NCBI GenBank assembly: GCA_031216445.1
Contig: CM062218.1
Coordinates: 16,739,001 to 16,803,000 of the forward strand
Origin: Lateolabrax maculatus
Lineage: Eukaryota; Chordata; Actinopteri; Acropomatiformes; Lateolabracidae
DNA: 64,000 bases
Reading direction: 5' to 3'
Positions 50,273 to 61,445 of the stretch are shown here, piece after piece (the first letter of the stretch is position 1; each line of letters begins with the position of its first letter). A model generated the notes under the pieces. The model was not told the DNA's origin, ran no database searches, and saw only the letters and a program-made list of their open reading frames with translations. A program made the translations under genes and the position numbers.

Positions 50273-52164
50273 GCTGGGTGTGCATGTAGGTGTGCATGAC
50301 ATCTACAGTGCAATTCTAGCGTTTGCAGCTTTCTTTCGTGCTAATTGGTATGAGCTGAATATACATGTGAAATGGCAGTGGAAAGTTTCCTAATGATCTT
50401 TGTCTCAGTTGTGTTTTACATCAGAGAACATGTATATGCAGACACCAGGGCAGTTTGTTGCATTTATTTTGCATTTATCTTTCACACATGCATGAACAAA
50501 CATATCGATTATCATAGGAAAGCCGAAGCCTGCCTCCGTCTGATGCATGAGAAAGATCCACTGGATGTGTTTGTTTCCGTGCTTTCATGCTTGCAGGAAT
50601 GGAAATGAATACGGGTTATGTTGGTGTGTATATATGTGGCAGATATGTGAAGCAGTTACCTAGAGGCTCACAAAGCAGCTGTGACAGTGCTGGCCTTTAG
50701 CAAAGCTCCATGTGATGGAGTGTTTTACATGCTCCCCCCGTTAAGGTGACTCTTCAATCTGCCAAAGCAATCCGTTAACCCAATATGACACTCGGTGTGT
50801 GGTTCTTCTGTATGTGTGAATCACTGACTTTTCTCCACCTTTCCTCACTTAAAGGTCACAGGTTCACTTGCTTTCACAAAACATGCAAACAACTCAGACA
50901 CACGCACACACAGCAAATGGCTGTTTGGATCAAGACTGACTCCCCAAACAGAAGAGATACGCAAGCAATCAATTCTGATGCTCGTTATACTGTAATTAGA
51001 CACACAAACCTATGCGCATTATGCAAACAGGAATATGTAAATTGAAGCGGAGGCAGCCAGTCCGTGACGAATGTCACGCCCAGTGGTTCTGCTGGTGCGC
51101 ACGACGACAGGTTGATGACGATTTTAAGATAAATAAACTCCTCTCTTGTTTGTTTATCATCACTTTTTCTCTCTCTGGCTCTCACTTAAATTAAAAAGAT
51201 ATATCAAATGTAAATAATGAGGAAAGCTCAGAAGGTAAAAGAAGGAAAGATATATTTCTTCCTTCTGTTTTGATGCTCCCCCTCCCCCTTCCTCTCTGTC
51301 TCTCCCTGCCTCCTCCTTAATACTTGTCATTGTAATGGGGCTTTTGATGATGCACTTTTTGATGATGTGTCCTCTTCCATGAACGGCATCTGACCACATG
51401 TGCTGTGTGTTTCTTTGAACGGCTGAATTTTAAACTCAATTAGCACCTGTGCACACAAATGCCCACAAATACGCACACACACAAACACACAAAGGCCAGC
51501 CCGGTTCACACTCACACCGGGCTCTGGCACAAATTAGTCCGTGAAACACACACAAACACACACACGTCCACGCACAAGCACCTGAGTGGTGAAGCTAATT
51601 TGCCCGAGTGGACCTGAGTAAAAGGAATAATGAGGCTTTGATGACTTCACTTGAAGAGACTCGCTCCACCGTGACATCATCTGCGACCTTAACATGACCC
51701 CTACACTTTGTTTTGATTCATTCACGAAGTGTCGCCATTCGCCAGACTGTGAATTTGGATGTTGTATCAAGGCAAATGTATATTTAGAGATCAGAGTAGA
51801 GATGTAGATAGATAGAGGTAAGCAGAGGAAACACTGCATATGGGACCATTGAGAGGAAATCTGGTGAAAAAGAAATTCCAAGCACTCTTGGAAATGTTGC
51901 AAGGGGCTTTAAATCAGTAGGCCAAATGACTGTTGAAATACTGCTGAAATGATCCAATATGGGTCTATGCTCACGAAGATGGCCTTTTACGAGTGGTGCA
52001 AATGGCACCAACATAGAAGTCCCACTTGATGTCATGAAACAAGGACATATTAGAGAAACTACAAAAGGAAAACTATTCTGAGGTATGCTCACATACACTG
52101 AAAAAAACACTGTAAACAGGTTCAAATATCTTAATTGTTAATCTTCTGAATCTGAGATTTTGAA

Positions 52165-52555
52165 TGGGAGTTGCGGTTTGAATTGAGGCACTTAAGGCAG
52201 TTAAAGTGTCAGTTGCAGTTGAAGCACTAAGAGGGTTTGAACTTTATTTTTTAATCAGTTGAAGTGCAAGTGCTGAAAGCATTTGCAATCTTAAGTTTGA
52301 GCACTGTTGGCAGAGGAACTGTCAGTGTGTACATGAGCACTGAAAGTAGTTGAACTGTCATTTGAAGTGTGAAAGATGAAAGCAATTGAAATTCTGGCTG
52401 AAGCATTCATATGTAAGGAGTGACAGTTGAGTGAAAAGTGAGTTTGAGTATTAGCGCTGTCACTTGAAAAGTAAAAATTAGTGTGAGGTGTCAGTTGATA
52501 AGTAGAGGCTGAAAGCAGTTGAAATGTCAGTTGAAGTTGAAGCGTCACAGATAGG
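52165..52555. repeat. Degenerate minisatellite, about 36-bp unit
   Basis: A unit like GCTGAAAGCAGTTGAAATGT followed by CAGTTGAAGTGTGA recurs in diverged form. The TGAAAG landmarks at 52274, 52341, 52377 and 52510 are spaced at roughly multiples of 34-36 bases. The array is mixed with shorter degenerate pieces. Confidence 0.75.
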
Positions 52556-54230
52556 TGAAGTGTGTGCGCAATATGAATATGAAAATGTGAGTATGCAAAT
52601 TTTGTTGTTTTCATCAGATTTTGGTCTTTTTTATTTTGAATCCATCATTGTGGAGACAAAATATGCTTCCAACTCTACATGTGAAAACTGTGATTCACTC
52701 TCAATGCAAAACTGCAGGTGACCTTGAGTCGAACCTGATGACGTGGTTTAGGTGATGCTTTAAACCCTAGTCGTGACCTCTGTGTCGTATTACCAGTGGT
52801 CTTCCACTAATGGACATCCTATTCATTGCCTTGAGTCTTAAATGACCTCTCTGTGTGCATCTGAACACACACAATTGCAAGTGCACACATTTACGCACAC
52901 ACAATAGGGGAAACAGCATGCATCATTCATTTCTGTAATCAGTGCGCCGTCAGTATATTTGTCTAATGATCCATAATGCATTAGCAAGCTTGGAATTGGG
53001 TTTCGGGTGATGGGACATAGATGAAAAATTACATTTAGAGATTCACACATGCGTGTGCATACATTTTGGATATACTCTAACACCCACACATACAGCGAAT
53101 CTTTCGCAGGTCCGACTTGGAATAATGAGAAAGATACTGATTGTTTGGATGCTCTGGGGCATCATTGCTACTGCTATATTCACCAGCAGCAGTGGAATGA
53201 ATTAATCATAACTTAAGTCATTCTCCGAATTGCAAGCCTGTGACCAGCAAATAACGGGAGACAATATGGGGCCACATTGAACACTTTCAATTGTTTTCAG
53301 ATCGTTGTTGTTGCTCTGTTGTTCCTCATCGTCCTACTCTCGTGTCCTAGGAGAGCCAAGCAATTTAGAGAAAATAAGGAAAGTAGAGATGAATAGTAGT
53401 AAATTAAAAGGTGGGGAACATGTTGTTGGCAAAGAAAGTAAGCAAAAGGAGGTTTAAGTTGTACAAGTGGAAAGTAGCAAGAGAGGGTGAGAGGTTGATT
53501 GAGAGAGAGTGAAGGTAGAAAAAACACTCTTTTATGGTATCCAGCTGCTGCCAGGGAATCGCCTAATGAGAACCGAGGGATCCTTAAGAGTCGGGGGAGA
53601 GAGAAAGAGAGAAAGAGCAGTAGAAATGCTATGAAAAATGGTGAGCTGTCAGCTGGGTACTGGAGAGGTAGCTGGGCTCTAAGTGTTTTGCCCTGACCAC
53701 AGAGAATATGTGTGTGTGGGTGCACCCATGAAGATACATGACCGTGAAGCAAAGCACTGCTGCTCCTGTGCACACAAACACACATATGCATTCATAGACG
53801 CACAGCAATACACATTTATAGTAGGTGCAGCCCTGCACACACATGCACAGATGTAACAATAACACATGGTTCACTTGTATGAAACCCAGTGAAGCCGAAA
53901 GAAGACTTTTGTTCCTTCTTTTTTCTGCTTCAGCTTTCTATCTCAACATTTCCCCTCATGTCCTTTGAACACTTTTTACCTTCCCTTCAACCACTCTGTG
54001 CCCTTCTCTCCATTTACCTCCTCTGTTGAGCTCAGTGGTGCTCCCTCTGATTTATGCATGCAGTTCTGTACCAGCTTAAGAGCACCGTATCACTACCACC
54101 TCACTCTAATGTGCAGTGTGTCTGCAGGCGTGCCTCGAGCTGGTAAATTCATTTGATTTGTGTTCAGTCAGAACAGAGTCTAAAACCCATTAAGACAAGA
54201 GATTGGGTGCTTGTTTTGCATCCAGCTGCC

Positions 54231-54257
54231 TGTGTGTGTGTGTGTGTGTGTGTGTGT
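54231..54257. repeat. (TG)n microsatellite
   Basis: Thirteen uninterrupted TG units. Confidence 0.95.
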
Positions 54258-55170
54258 CTATTCACAAGATCTTTGTCCAGCTGCTCATGTGGAGAGGATT
54301 TGGCAAGGTGACAGTCCTGATGTCGAAAAAGGTCGTGTGAAGGCCAACAGCGTGAAGTTATCCACTGGTGCTGAAGTCATACATTTAATACAACCTTAGT
54401 TTCAAGCAAAAGAATAAAAAAAAGTAACAATATATGTACTGTAGAACAATTTGAGCAGAGTGCAACAGCATACAACTGTCTCTCTGTTACAACGCCAAAG
54501 AAACTTTTTCTGATGCTATTATCATGTTGTTGTAGGTCAAGGTGTCCCTACATAGCCTACTTCTGTTGTTGTTGTTCAAACCAGAAATAGGCACAGTGAA
54601 ATTCATTAATCTGTTCTCTGGAAAAAAGTGGTGCTAGCAACTTGGTGACATATTGATTGATTTATAATAAGACATTAAGTGCATGCATTAAGTGGTTAAG
54701 GTGTTGCTGTCCACGACGCCATCGTAGCTACGACGTAGCTGATATGTGCCTTCTCAAAAATATTACAACACGTCTGGACTAAGGAGATACGTGCTTGTGT
54801 TTTCTACAAGTTTCTAATGCCGGTAGAGATTGTCAATAATGAAGGCAACTTTTTCAACCTGACAACAAATTACCTTTTCCAGAAACACATAAATATGTGA
54901 ACTGCATAGAATGGTCTCATATTCAGGAATGAGACAAGGCAGACATCCCAGTGTAGTGTTCCCAGTGTTGCCATTTTAAAAAAATGCTTTTTTTCTGTAA
55001 GGCATCACAGGATCTAAACTCGATACATTGGTCTATAGTTGGGGTGATGTTATCCACAGGAGAACTGAAGCTGAAATATAAACTATAAAACCCATCTCAA
55101 TCCTTAACTGGACATTAAGTGAACACCGTTCATTCCTTTGTACCATCCACCCTTCAATATCTCATCCACC

Positions 55171-55194
55171 TCTCTCTCTCTCTCTCTCTCTCTC
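55171..55194. repeat. (TC)n microsatellite
   Basis: Twelve uninterrupted TC units. Confidence 0.95.
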
Positions 55195-55274
55195 ATGTGC
55201 CATGGTTAACTGCAAACCATGCCACATCTCTTCTGTGGAGCAGTATATACTCAGAAAAGCAGGGTTATATAAAA

Positions 55275-55400
55275 TTACATGGCATGACACAGCCAATATG
55301 ATAACTTCCCCCATTTTGGACTCTCCAGTTCTCTCAAAGGTCAGCACTATCAAAATGGTTTGCAATTCGGAAAAGGGTACAAGTTTGTGTGTCAAACTTC
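55275..55400. repeat. Dispersed repeat shared with about 39285-39440
   Basis: This is the second, same-orientation copy of the CTTCCCCCATTTTGGACTCT block. The downstream text near 55460-55510 (AATCACGGAAATTCAGTTGG) may be a continuation. Confidence 0.6.
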
Positions 55401-55854
55401 ACTAAAGTCGAATTTCTACATGGCAGCCCTTTTCAAGAGGACAAGTGGGTGCTAGGAAATCTGCTAATCACGGAAATTCAGTTGGAATGCATTGATTTTG
55501 GTATTAGAAATGCTGGTGTCACAGAGCCCTTCGACAGAACTGTATGAAAAAGCAGCCTCCTCTCATCAAAGCTTGCCATTTGCGCTCCATTCTGTTAACC
55601 TTTCCTCTCAAACGTCTTTCTTTTATTGCTTTTTGTCATCCATGTGCTACATCTGGATCTGCTCTCATAGAGTGTCAGGGAAAAGCAAGCATTCCTCATT
55701 TCCTTGCTCTCTTCTCTCTCTGTCTCGTTTTTTCTTCTGTGAGAAAGCCTGACCCATGCAGTCGCTAAAGCTCTGTCATCTCACTTGCAGCTTAACAGAG
55801 GGTGCATCAGGCCTTTACAGTATGATCTCCACATCTTATTAGCATGATCCTCAC

Positions 55855-55872
55855 AGTATGTATATACATACT
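55855..55872. repeat. 18-bp perfect palindrome
   Basis: AGTATGTATATACATACT is its own reverse complement; AT-rich. Confidence 0.9.
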
Positions 55873-56325
55873 ATACATACTAATACTATGTGTGATAGAC
55901 ATGATACTTAACTGTATGTCTTACTTAAAGTGGTTTTATCACACAACTTCATGGTACACTGATGAAGAAAATCAGAGCAGTATGCACTAGCTATATGGAA
56001 GGAATACAGTACATGCAACTGTTATTAAACTTTTTCCCCTCTGTTAAGCTGATGGAAATCCGCTATAGGGTGTTTGCAGAGCTGAAGTCAGTGTTCTGTT
56101 AATAGGATCTAATTGGAAATGGCTGGTGTTAGGGAAGTTGCTTGGGTTGTCTGTACCTAATCCTGTGGAAATCCCTAAGAAGTTAATAAGAATCTATGTG
56201 CTATGTCCTAAATGTAGGACAGTGGTTTGCAAACGGAACTAAGCCTTTGGACTCTTTGGGTTTAGTAGTTGCCCCCAAAGTTGAGAACACAGTAATACAA
56301 TGCTCTTTACAGAGGCTCTTAAATG

Positions 56326-56342
56326 AAAAAAAAAAAAAAAAA
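56326..56342. repeat. Poly(A) run
   Basis: Seventeen consecutive A residues. Confidence 0.95.
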
Positions 56343-57760
56343 GGTATTGAGGTATGTGTCCAGTTCATCATCACAGCACCAGTCAGTTGTGAAATACTGT
56401 ACAGCTGTCAGAAACACTTCAATTGCTTTGCCACTATCCACAGGAGGAATATGTTAAAAAATTCAAATTATGTTTTCTTTTAAGCTCTTGAAAGTCATGA
56501 CGGACAAGCTTTGTTATTTGTAAGGTTAACATTCTTCCTGTTTTAGTGTCAGATTAATGTGTTTCTCTGATCTTTGCTATGTTTGCCAAACTCATACTGA
56601 GGGCCTTTTCTCTTATCCTGTTCAAACAGGTCATGTTAGAATGAATAACATCTGATCTTACATTATTCCTTATCATATTTAGAATACAATCAATCAACTG
56701 GTACAGAAGCTGACTTTTTTCTTAAGACATGCACCATTTCAGCTCAATATTGTGTATGTACAGCAGAGACCCCTTTTACAAGACAAGAAGAAGTCAGTTT
56801 GTTCTGTCAGGTTTGAACAAATGAAAAGCTATATATTACAAATACTGGTGTGTTGTTTACTTTCATCACCTATGGAGGTTAGGTTCAATAGAGCTATTAA
56901 AGTTAAGGAGGGCTGCTGTGGATTGCTGTGCGGCAAATGCTGTCTCTGTGGTCTCGCATTCTTTCCTGATTGCAGTGGTCAGGTCAAACCTGTCCTCTCC
57001 TGGCCTGGTATGAACTGGCCTTGCTGCTCAGCCCTGTGGGGAATCCTTGGTGCATGTCTGGCCCTAATTAATGCCCCTACTGCAGTCTCTTGTTAGAGAG
57101 GGAGATGGAGAGAGGAAGTGAAAGGGAGGGAGAGAGAGAGTGAGTCAGTAGAGAAGGGGACTATCAAATATTGATTGTATTTGCATAAATAGCCGCAGTT
57201 GTTAAAAGCCCTGCATGATCCCACTTGCTAGCTTTGCTCTCTCCGGGCATGCGTAGGGGGAAAAAAAATAAAGAGAGGCCGAATGAGGAAGAAAAGTGGT
57301 GATTAGAGTCAAGAGAATGCATGGATCTCCCGCAATGCGACATAGTGTTGGCCCCTCAATCAAGTCATCCCAAAGGCTACGCCACCACTTGTTCACTTTG
57401 TAATTTGCACCAATTATTGCCCCATTAGTAAGCCCACTATAGTAAAGCGGACAGGAGAAAATGATGCTTTTCTGTTGAGTTGGTCATCAATACAATAGGT
57501 TGAATAAAGCACCTGAGGAGGTAAAGCAGTCTCTCTTTAGTCGTACTATCAGTGGTGGCACCTAATAAATGTGGCCTTTGAAAGAGATGGGCAACAGTGT
57601 AGTGCATGGAGATAGGAGAAAATAATTGCTTTTCTTCTCTCTTACCTCACTCTTCTTCATCCCAGCTGCTCTTCAGTTTACATCCCATCAGGCTCCGCAG
57701 TCTTGGCCCTGAACCCACATTGAGGTGACCCCTGTAGTGCAGTGGCCCTTGTAGTGGCTG

Positions 57761-57763
<3 letters not shown>

Positions 57764-57818
<55 letters not shown>
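57764..57818. repeat. (TA)n microsatellite
   Basis: Fifty-five uninterrupted bases of alternating T and A, self-complementary and so prone to cruciform formation and to assembly or replication slippage. Confidence 0.95.
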
Positions 57819-57821
<3 letters not shown>

Positions 57822-59111
57822 ACTAAAAGTTGGTGTGGAAGTACAGAGAGTGATTCTGAGTGTGCAAAAAAGTGCATCTGTGTGTATAGTGTATGCTTTT
57901 CAGGAAGTGTCGATGAGGATATTGAGGATTTACTGTTAACTAAGCTGTAGCCCTCTCTGCATTTTTAGAGGTTATGCAGAGGAGAACTTTGAGTCCCACA
58001 GTTGTTGCCAAAGAACAGAGCGTTCAAATAAATTTGCTCTTCCAGCTATGCTGAGAGTAAAAAAAGAGAGAGGATAAACTGCAAAACCCATAGAAAAGCA
58101 AAAGAACAAGATTTTATGGGCATTTACTGTTAAACAAAAAGCCTGGTAAATAATGAGAATCCTCAGTTGTCGTGAATCCAAACCTCCTGTTATCAAAATA
58201 TAGGTTTATGTGCCTGAAAGTATTCTGATATGAAATGTTACATGATACTGTATGACAACCATACAGCTGTGTTTAAAGAGTCACCAGGCAACTTCACACA
58301 TAATCAGAAAACAATCAAACAGAATATCTGTTGAAATAACCCTCAATTTTTGAGGTGCCTCGATGTGCAGTAATATTCCAACAATTCAGTAGTGCAAACC
58401 TTCATCAATGCAGCGTATGACCGTATACATATATGACACATATATAGCAGAATTATTTGGGAAGATATTATAAATGTTGCCTCAATTGGATACCCTCTAT
58501 TGCAGCCCCTCTTTGTGAATTTGATGCCTCAGTGTTTACATATTGTAAATGTATTGCCTACTGTTTTGGTAATAAAGGTCATGTGAGTCTTAAAAAGTTA
58601 GTAAACAGATTTTAAATGGATTTATTCACTGCGTCCCATGCTGTGTCCAATTTTAATTAAGTGTTTCTATGTTTGTATTACCCTAAGTGCCACAATTGAC
58701 TATAAAGTAATGCAGTTCTCACGCCTTACGAGTGTTATACATACCTACTTACTGTCACAGAAACTAAAGACAATTTCCAGTCTGGTATTGATTTTGAAGA
58801 AAGGGAATGAATTTGCATTGGCTATGTCTGACAATATTCTCCTTTGCTCCTTTGCTGAGATGCCGACTCGAAGTTACTCATTTGCACTGTCTGGTGTATT
58901 TGCAAATTGGGCAGTGTGTTTTTCAGCAGAAGCTGAAAACCGGTGGGCAGATTGAGCCGCGAGCGGGCGAGTTTCTCTGTGCCCAAACACCCTTTGTGAC
59001 TGCCGTGATTAGCGAGGCCGCAGTGTGGTCATTTACCTGCACAGGCAATGCCACTGTGCCGATCTGTGCACCACACATATGTGCCATACACATGCAGCTG
59101 AGAGAGCGTGC

Positions 59112-59114
<3 letters not shown>

Positions 59115-59162
<48 letters not shown>

Positions 59163-59171
59163 TGTGTGTGT
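59115..59171. repeat. (TG)n microsatellite
   Basis: About twenty-eight TG units with one TT interruption near 59160. Confidence 0.95.
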
Positions 59172-59966
59172 TTGTGGAGGAGTTTGACTGCATAGTTTGT
59201 GTATGAGAGCGCCAGCAGAGCTGATCAGTGTCCATGCTGAGGGCTTTGTCACAGCTGACCTATATTAGATGAAAGCAGCTGGATCAGTGGCCTGCAGGGA
59301 CAGCAAAAGAGTTGTGTTCTAATTATCTCTGCAGCTAGCTAGCGACACATCACACCCTCGCACGCACACACACACGCACACAGACTAACGCTCTCACGAG
59401 TACACACGCACACACACCTTTTTTTCCACGCAAATCAATTGGAGCTCTTGGGAGCATCTGCCATGCTCTGCTTGACGAGCGGCGGCGACGGCAGATCCTC
59501 CATGTAGGATCGGCGAGGATACAGCGCCTCTTGTCACACACAATGCATATTAAAACTCCACTGTGATCACGGACTACGCCCTTCGGTCTCTGAATGCGAC
59601 TGTGTCCGACACGACTTAATTACCAGGTGACACGCTGCTGAAATGAAATCGGGCTCTTGTCGGGGCATCTGGGAATTGTAGGGATGCATCCAGTCATCTT
59701 GTGGATGGATTTCAAAACAGTGCAAATAAAGTCTGCAGATTGGCCACTGTTGCCATGGAGCCTCAAGCCAACACATGGCGAGGGTGTGCAGTTATCGTAG
59801 TAACATTTAGCGTTCAGCTCGGACACAGCAGGGGCGAACGCACAGCACTACGCTTCCAGTGCAGCTTCCAGTCGTATTCTCTCCATTGGTGTGAGCACAG
59901 GTACATACACGCACGTTCTCACATCCGGTCACACGCATTCACAGTGTTATTTTGGTGTGAGCCTCA

Positions 59967-59991
59967 GTGTGTGTGTGTGTGTGTGTGTGTT
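59967..59991. repeat. (GT)n microsatellite followed by T and C runs
   Basis: Twelve GT units followed by TTTTTTTTCCCCCC. Confidence 0.95.
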
Positions 59992-60511
59992 TTTTTTCCC
60001 CCCTTTTCTGAAGTCTTAAGTGATTTCACACATTCTGCTACCTTTAGGAGGTAATTGGACGCAGCACACACTCAATTAAGCTGTTAGCCTCTGAGTCACT
60101 CCCTCCTCTTTCTCCGTCTTTTTTTTTTTCTGCCTCCATATCTCTCCGTCCCTCGCTCCCAAGCCTTCATTTCCACATCGCTAACCACTGTTACCGTGTG
60201 CTCCGCATCTCATATCCTCTGGCCGTCCCTCCATGTGCGGGGCCAGGGCCCAGCGCTTCAAGCCGGGGGGGTGCGGGGGGCTGTGGTGTTGGCCAGGCAG
60301 CCACGGGAGCTTCTTGTTTCGGGACCAACAGGCCCAGCAGCACATTTTCCACCACATTGCATCTTCAGCCACTGCCAGGGATTATTTTACAGGTCGGAGC
60401 TTACGGGGAGGGGTGCTTTTCCCATGACAGAGGGAGAGAAATGAAAACGATACAGAGTTAAACACTTCCTGCCAGGTACGATAGTGATTGCAGTTGGCAG
60501 TTTGAGCTTCC

Positions 60512-60552
60512 CTGACGTTTTTCTTGTTTTCTTTGTCTCTTCCCTTCTGCAG
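60512..60552 (+). promoter_or_regulatory. Branch point, pyrimidine tract and 3' splice site
   Basis: CCTGAC (branch A at about 60515) lies 37 bases before the AG at 60551-60552, with an almost unbroken T/C tract (TTTTCTTGTTTTCTTTGTCT and more) in between. This is one of the best acceptor contexts in the window. Confidence 0.65.
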
Positions 60553-60625
60553 AGAGATTGAGAGACTTATTCGTCCGGCCGTTTCTACCTGAAGATATGG
60601 AGCACCGTTTCCTAATGCGCCTGTG
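60553..60625 (+). other. Predicted exon 2 (73 bp) of the plus-strand gene
   Basis: The segment sits between a strong acceptor (AG at 60551-60552) and a strong donor (CTGTG/GTAAGT, junction 60625/60626), and is clearly less repetitive than its surroundings. Of three frames only one is open throughout. If joined to exon 1 (9600-9810), which has no ATG, the first ATG of the mRNA lies here at 60597. Product unknown. Confidence 0.55.
60597..60625 (+). CDS. Candidate start of a coding sequence (or uORF) in predicted exon 2
   Basis: ATG at 60597-60599 has G at -3 and G at +4 (GATATGG) and stays open to the exon end, encoding MEHRFLMRL plus a split codon. The downstream exons are outside the window, so I cannot tell whether this is the real N-terminus of the plus-strand gene or an upstream ORF in its leader. 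I do not recognise the peptide. Confidence 0.3.
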
Positions 60626-61007
60626 GTAAGTAGAGAGTATGCATGTGCAAACACACGCACCCAAGTGTAATTCCTGCGGCTTCTTGTCACCTGCACCCTC
60701 ATATAAATCCCACTTCTGTGTTGTGTGTCCTTGAAATCTATCCCCTGGAGGAATGCATAAGGGTTCCCAGTGGAACCTCTCAAGGATTAACCCACGTCAG
60801 TGAAGCAGCTCTAAGAAAGTGGGGATCAGAAGCTTGCCAGTCACTCTGTTCTCTCTCCACGGCCTCGTGTCTTGTGTTTGAGCTCACGTGTGAAGCAGTA
60901 TTGATTGAGTTACTCTCTTTAGATGTTTTGCTTTTGAAGCTGCAGTCCACATTCATGGCTGAACACAGCATACAGCAGATTGAGTTGTACCTACAACGCG
61001 TGGCGGT

Positions 61008-61026
61008 GGGGGGGGGGGGGGGGGGG
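61008..61026. repeat. Poly(G) run
   Basis: Nineteen consecutive G residues about 380 bases downstream of the exon-2 donor. Confidence 0.95.
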
Positions 61027-61423
61027 TCACAGATGCAGAGGTCACAGGGTGCACTGATTGTTTGGTAGGTACGTTGATGTCGACATGACAAAGTTGGCCT
61101 CACATTTTGAAAAATGGCTGGTGGAGGGCCATAGGAAGAGAGGAGAGAAAGATGTCAGACAAGTGCAGGCTGGCACAGTAGTAAAGTAAAAAATAGCAGG
61201 CAGGGCCGACCGATTGTGCTGGCCCGAGGTTGTACAACTATTCTTAGCCTCAGTCTCCTCCTTTCCTCACTCTCCCCTCCCTCCTTTCTCCTGAATCTTT
61301 TGTTACCGCTGTGACGCCAGCACTCTTCAGTCCATCTGTTGTCTGGAAGCACTCTGGATCTATCTCCTCTCCCTCTTTAATTGGCTAAAACCAATTAGTG
61401 TGTGTGTGCGTGTTTGAGTGAGT

Positions 61424-61445
61424 CTGTGTGTGTGTGTGTGTGTGT
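61424..61445. repeat. (TG)n microsatellite
   Basis: Eleven TG units followed by T-rich sequence. Confidence 0.95.

Larger units (their letters stand above)
40001..52160. other. Intronic region, 40-52 kb
   Basis: No exon is supported. Contents: scattered CA/GT microsatellites, A-rich runs near 42508-42539, the third copy of the dispersed repeat (45285-45460), TTTC repeats (50244-50272) and otherwise unremarkable AT-rich sequence. Open frames of 60-122 codons, for example 51534-51902 (minus), show no domains. Confidence 0.5.
52556..60480. other. Intronic region, 52.5-60.5 kb
   Basis: No exon is supported. Contents: purine-rich DNA (53330-53620), GT runs (54231-54257, 59115-59171, 59967-59991), a CT run (55171-55194), the second copy of a dispersed repeat (55275-55400), an 18-bp palindrome (55855-55872), poly(A) (56326-56342), a long AT array (57764-57818) and a GC-richer passage (about 59280-60440) with G runs near 60264-60281. 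That last passage could hold an alternative promoter, but no start or donor is clear. Confidence 0.5.
9811..60552 (+). other. Predicted intron 1 (about 50.7 kb) of the plus-strand gene
   Basis: The interval runs from the donor at 9811 to an acceptor AG at 60551-60552. No internal exon could be supported: open frames are short, without recognisable domains, and mostly generated by CA/GT or pyrimidine repeats. Unrecognised cassette exons or nested non-coding RNAs remain possible. The content is given in the region and repeat entries below. The single-intron reading assumes that both flanking exons belong to one gene. Confidence 0.45.
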
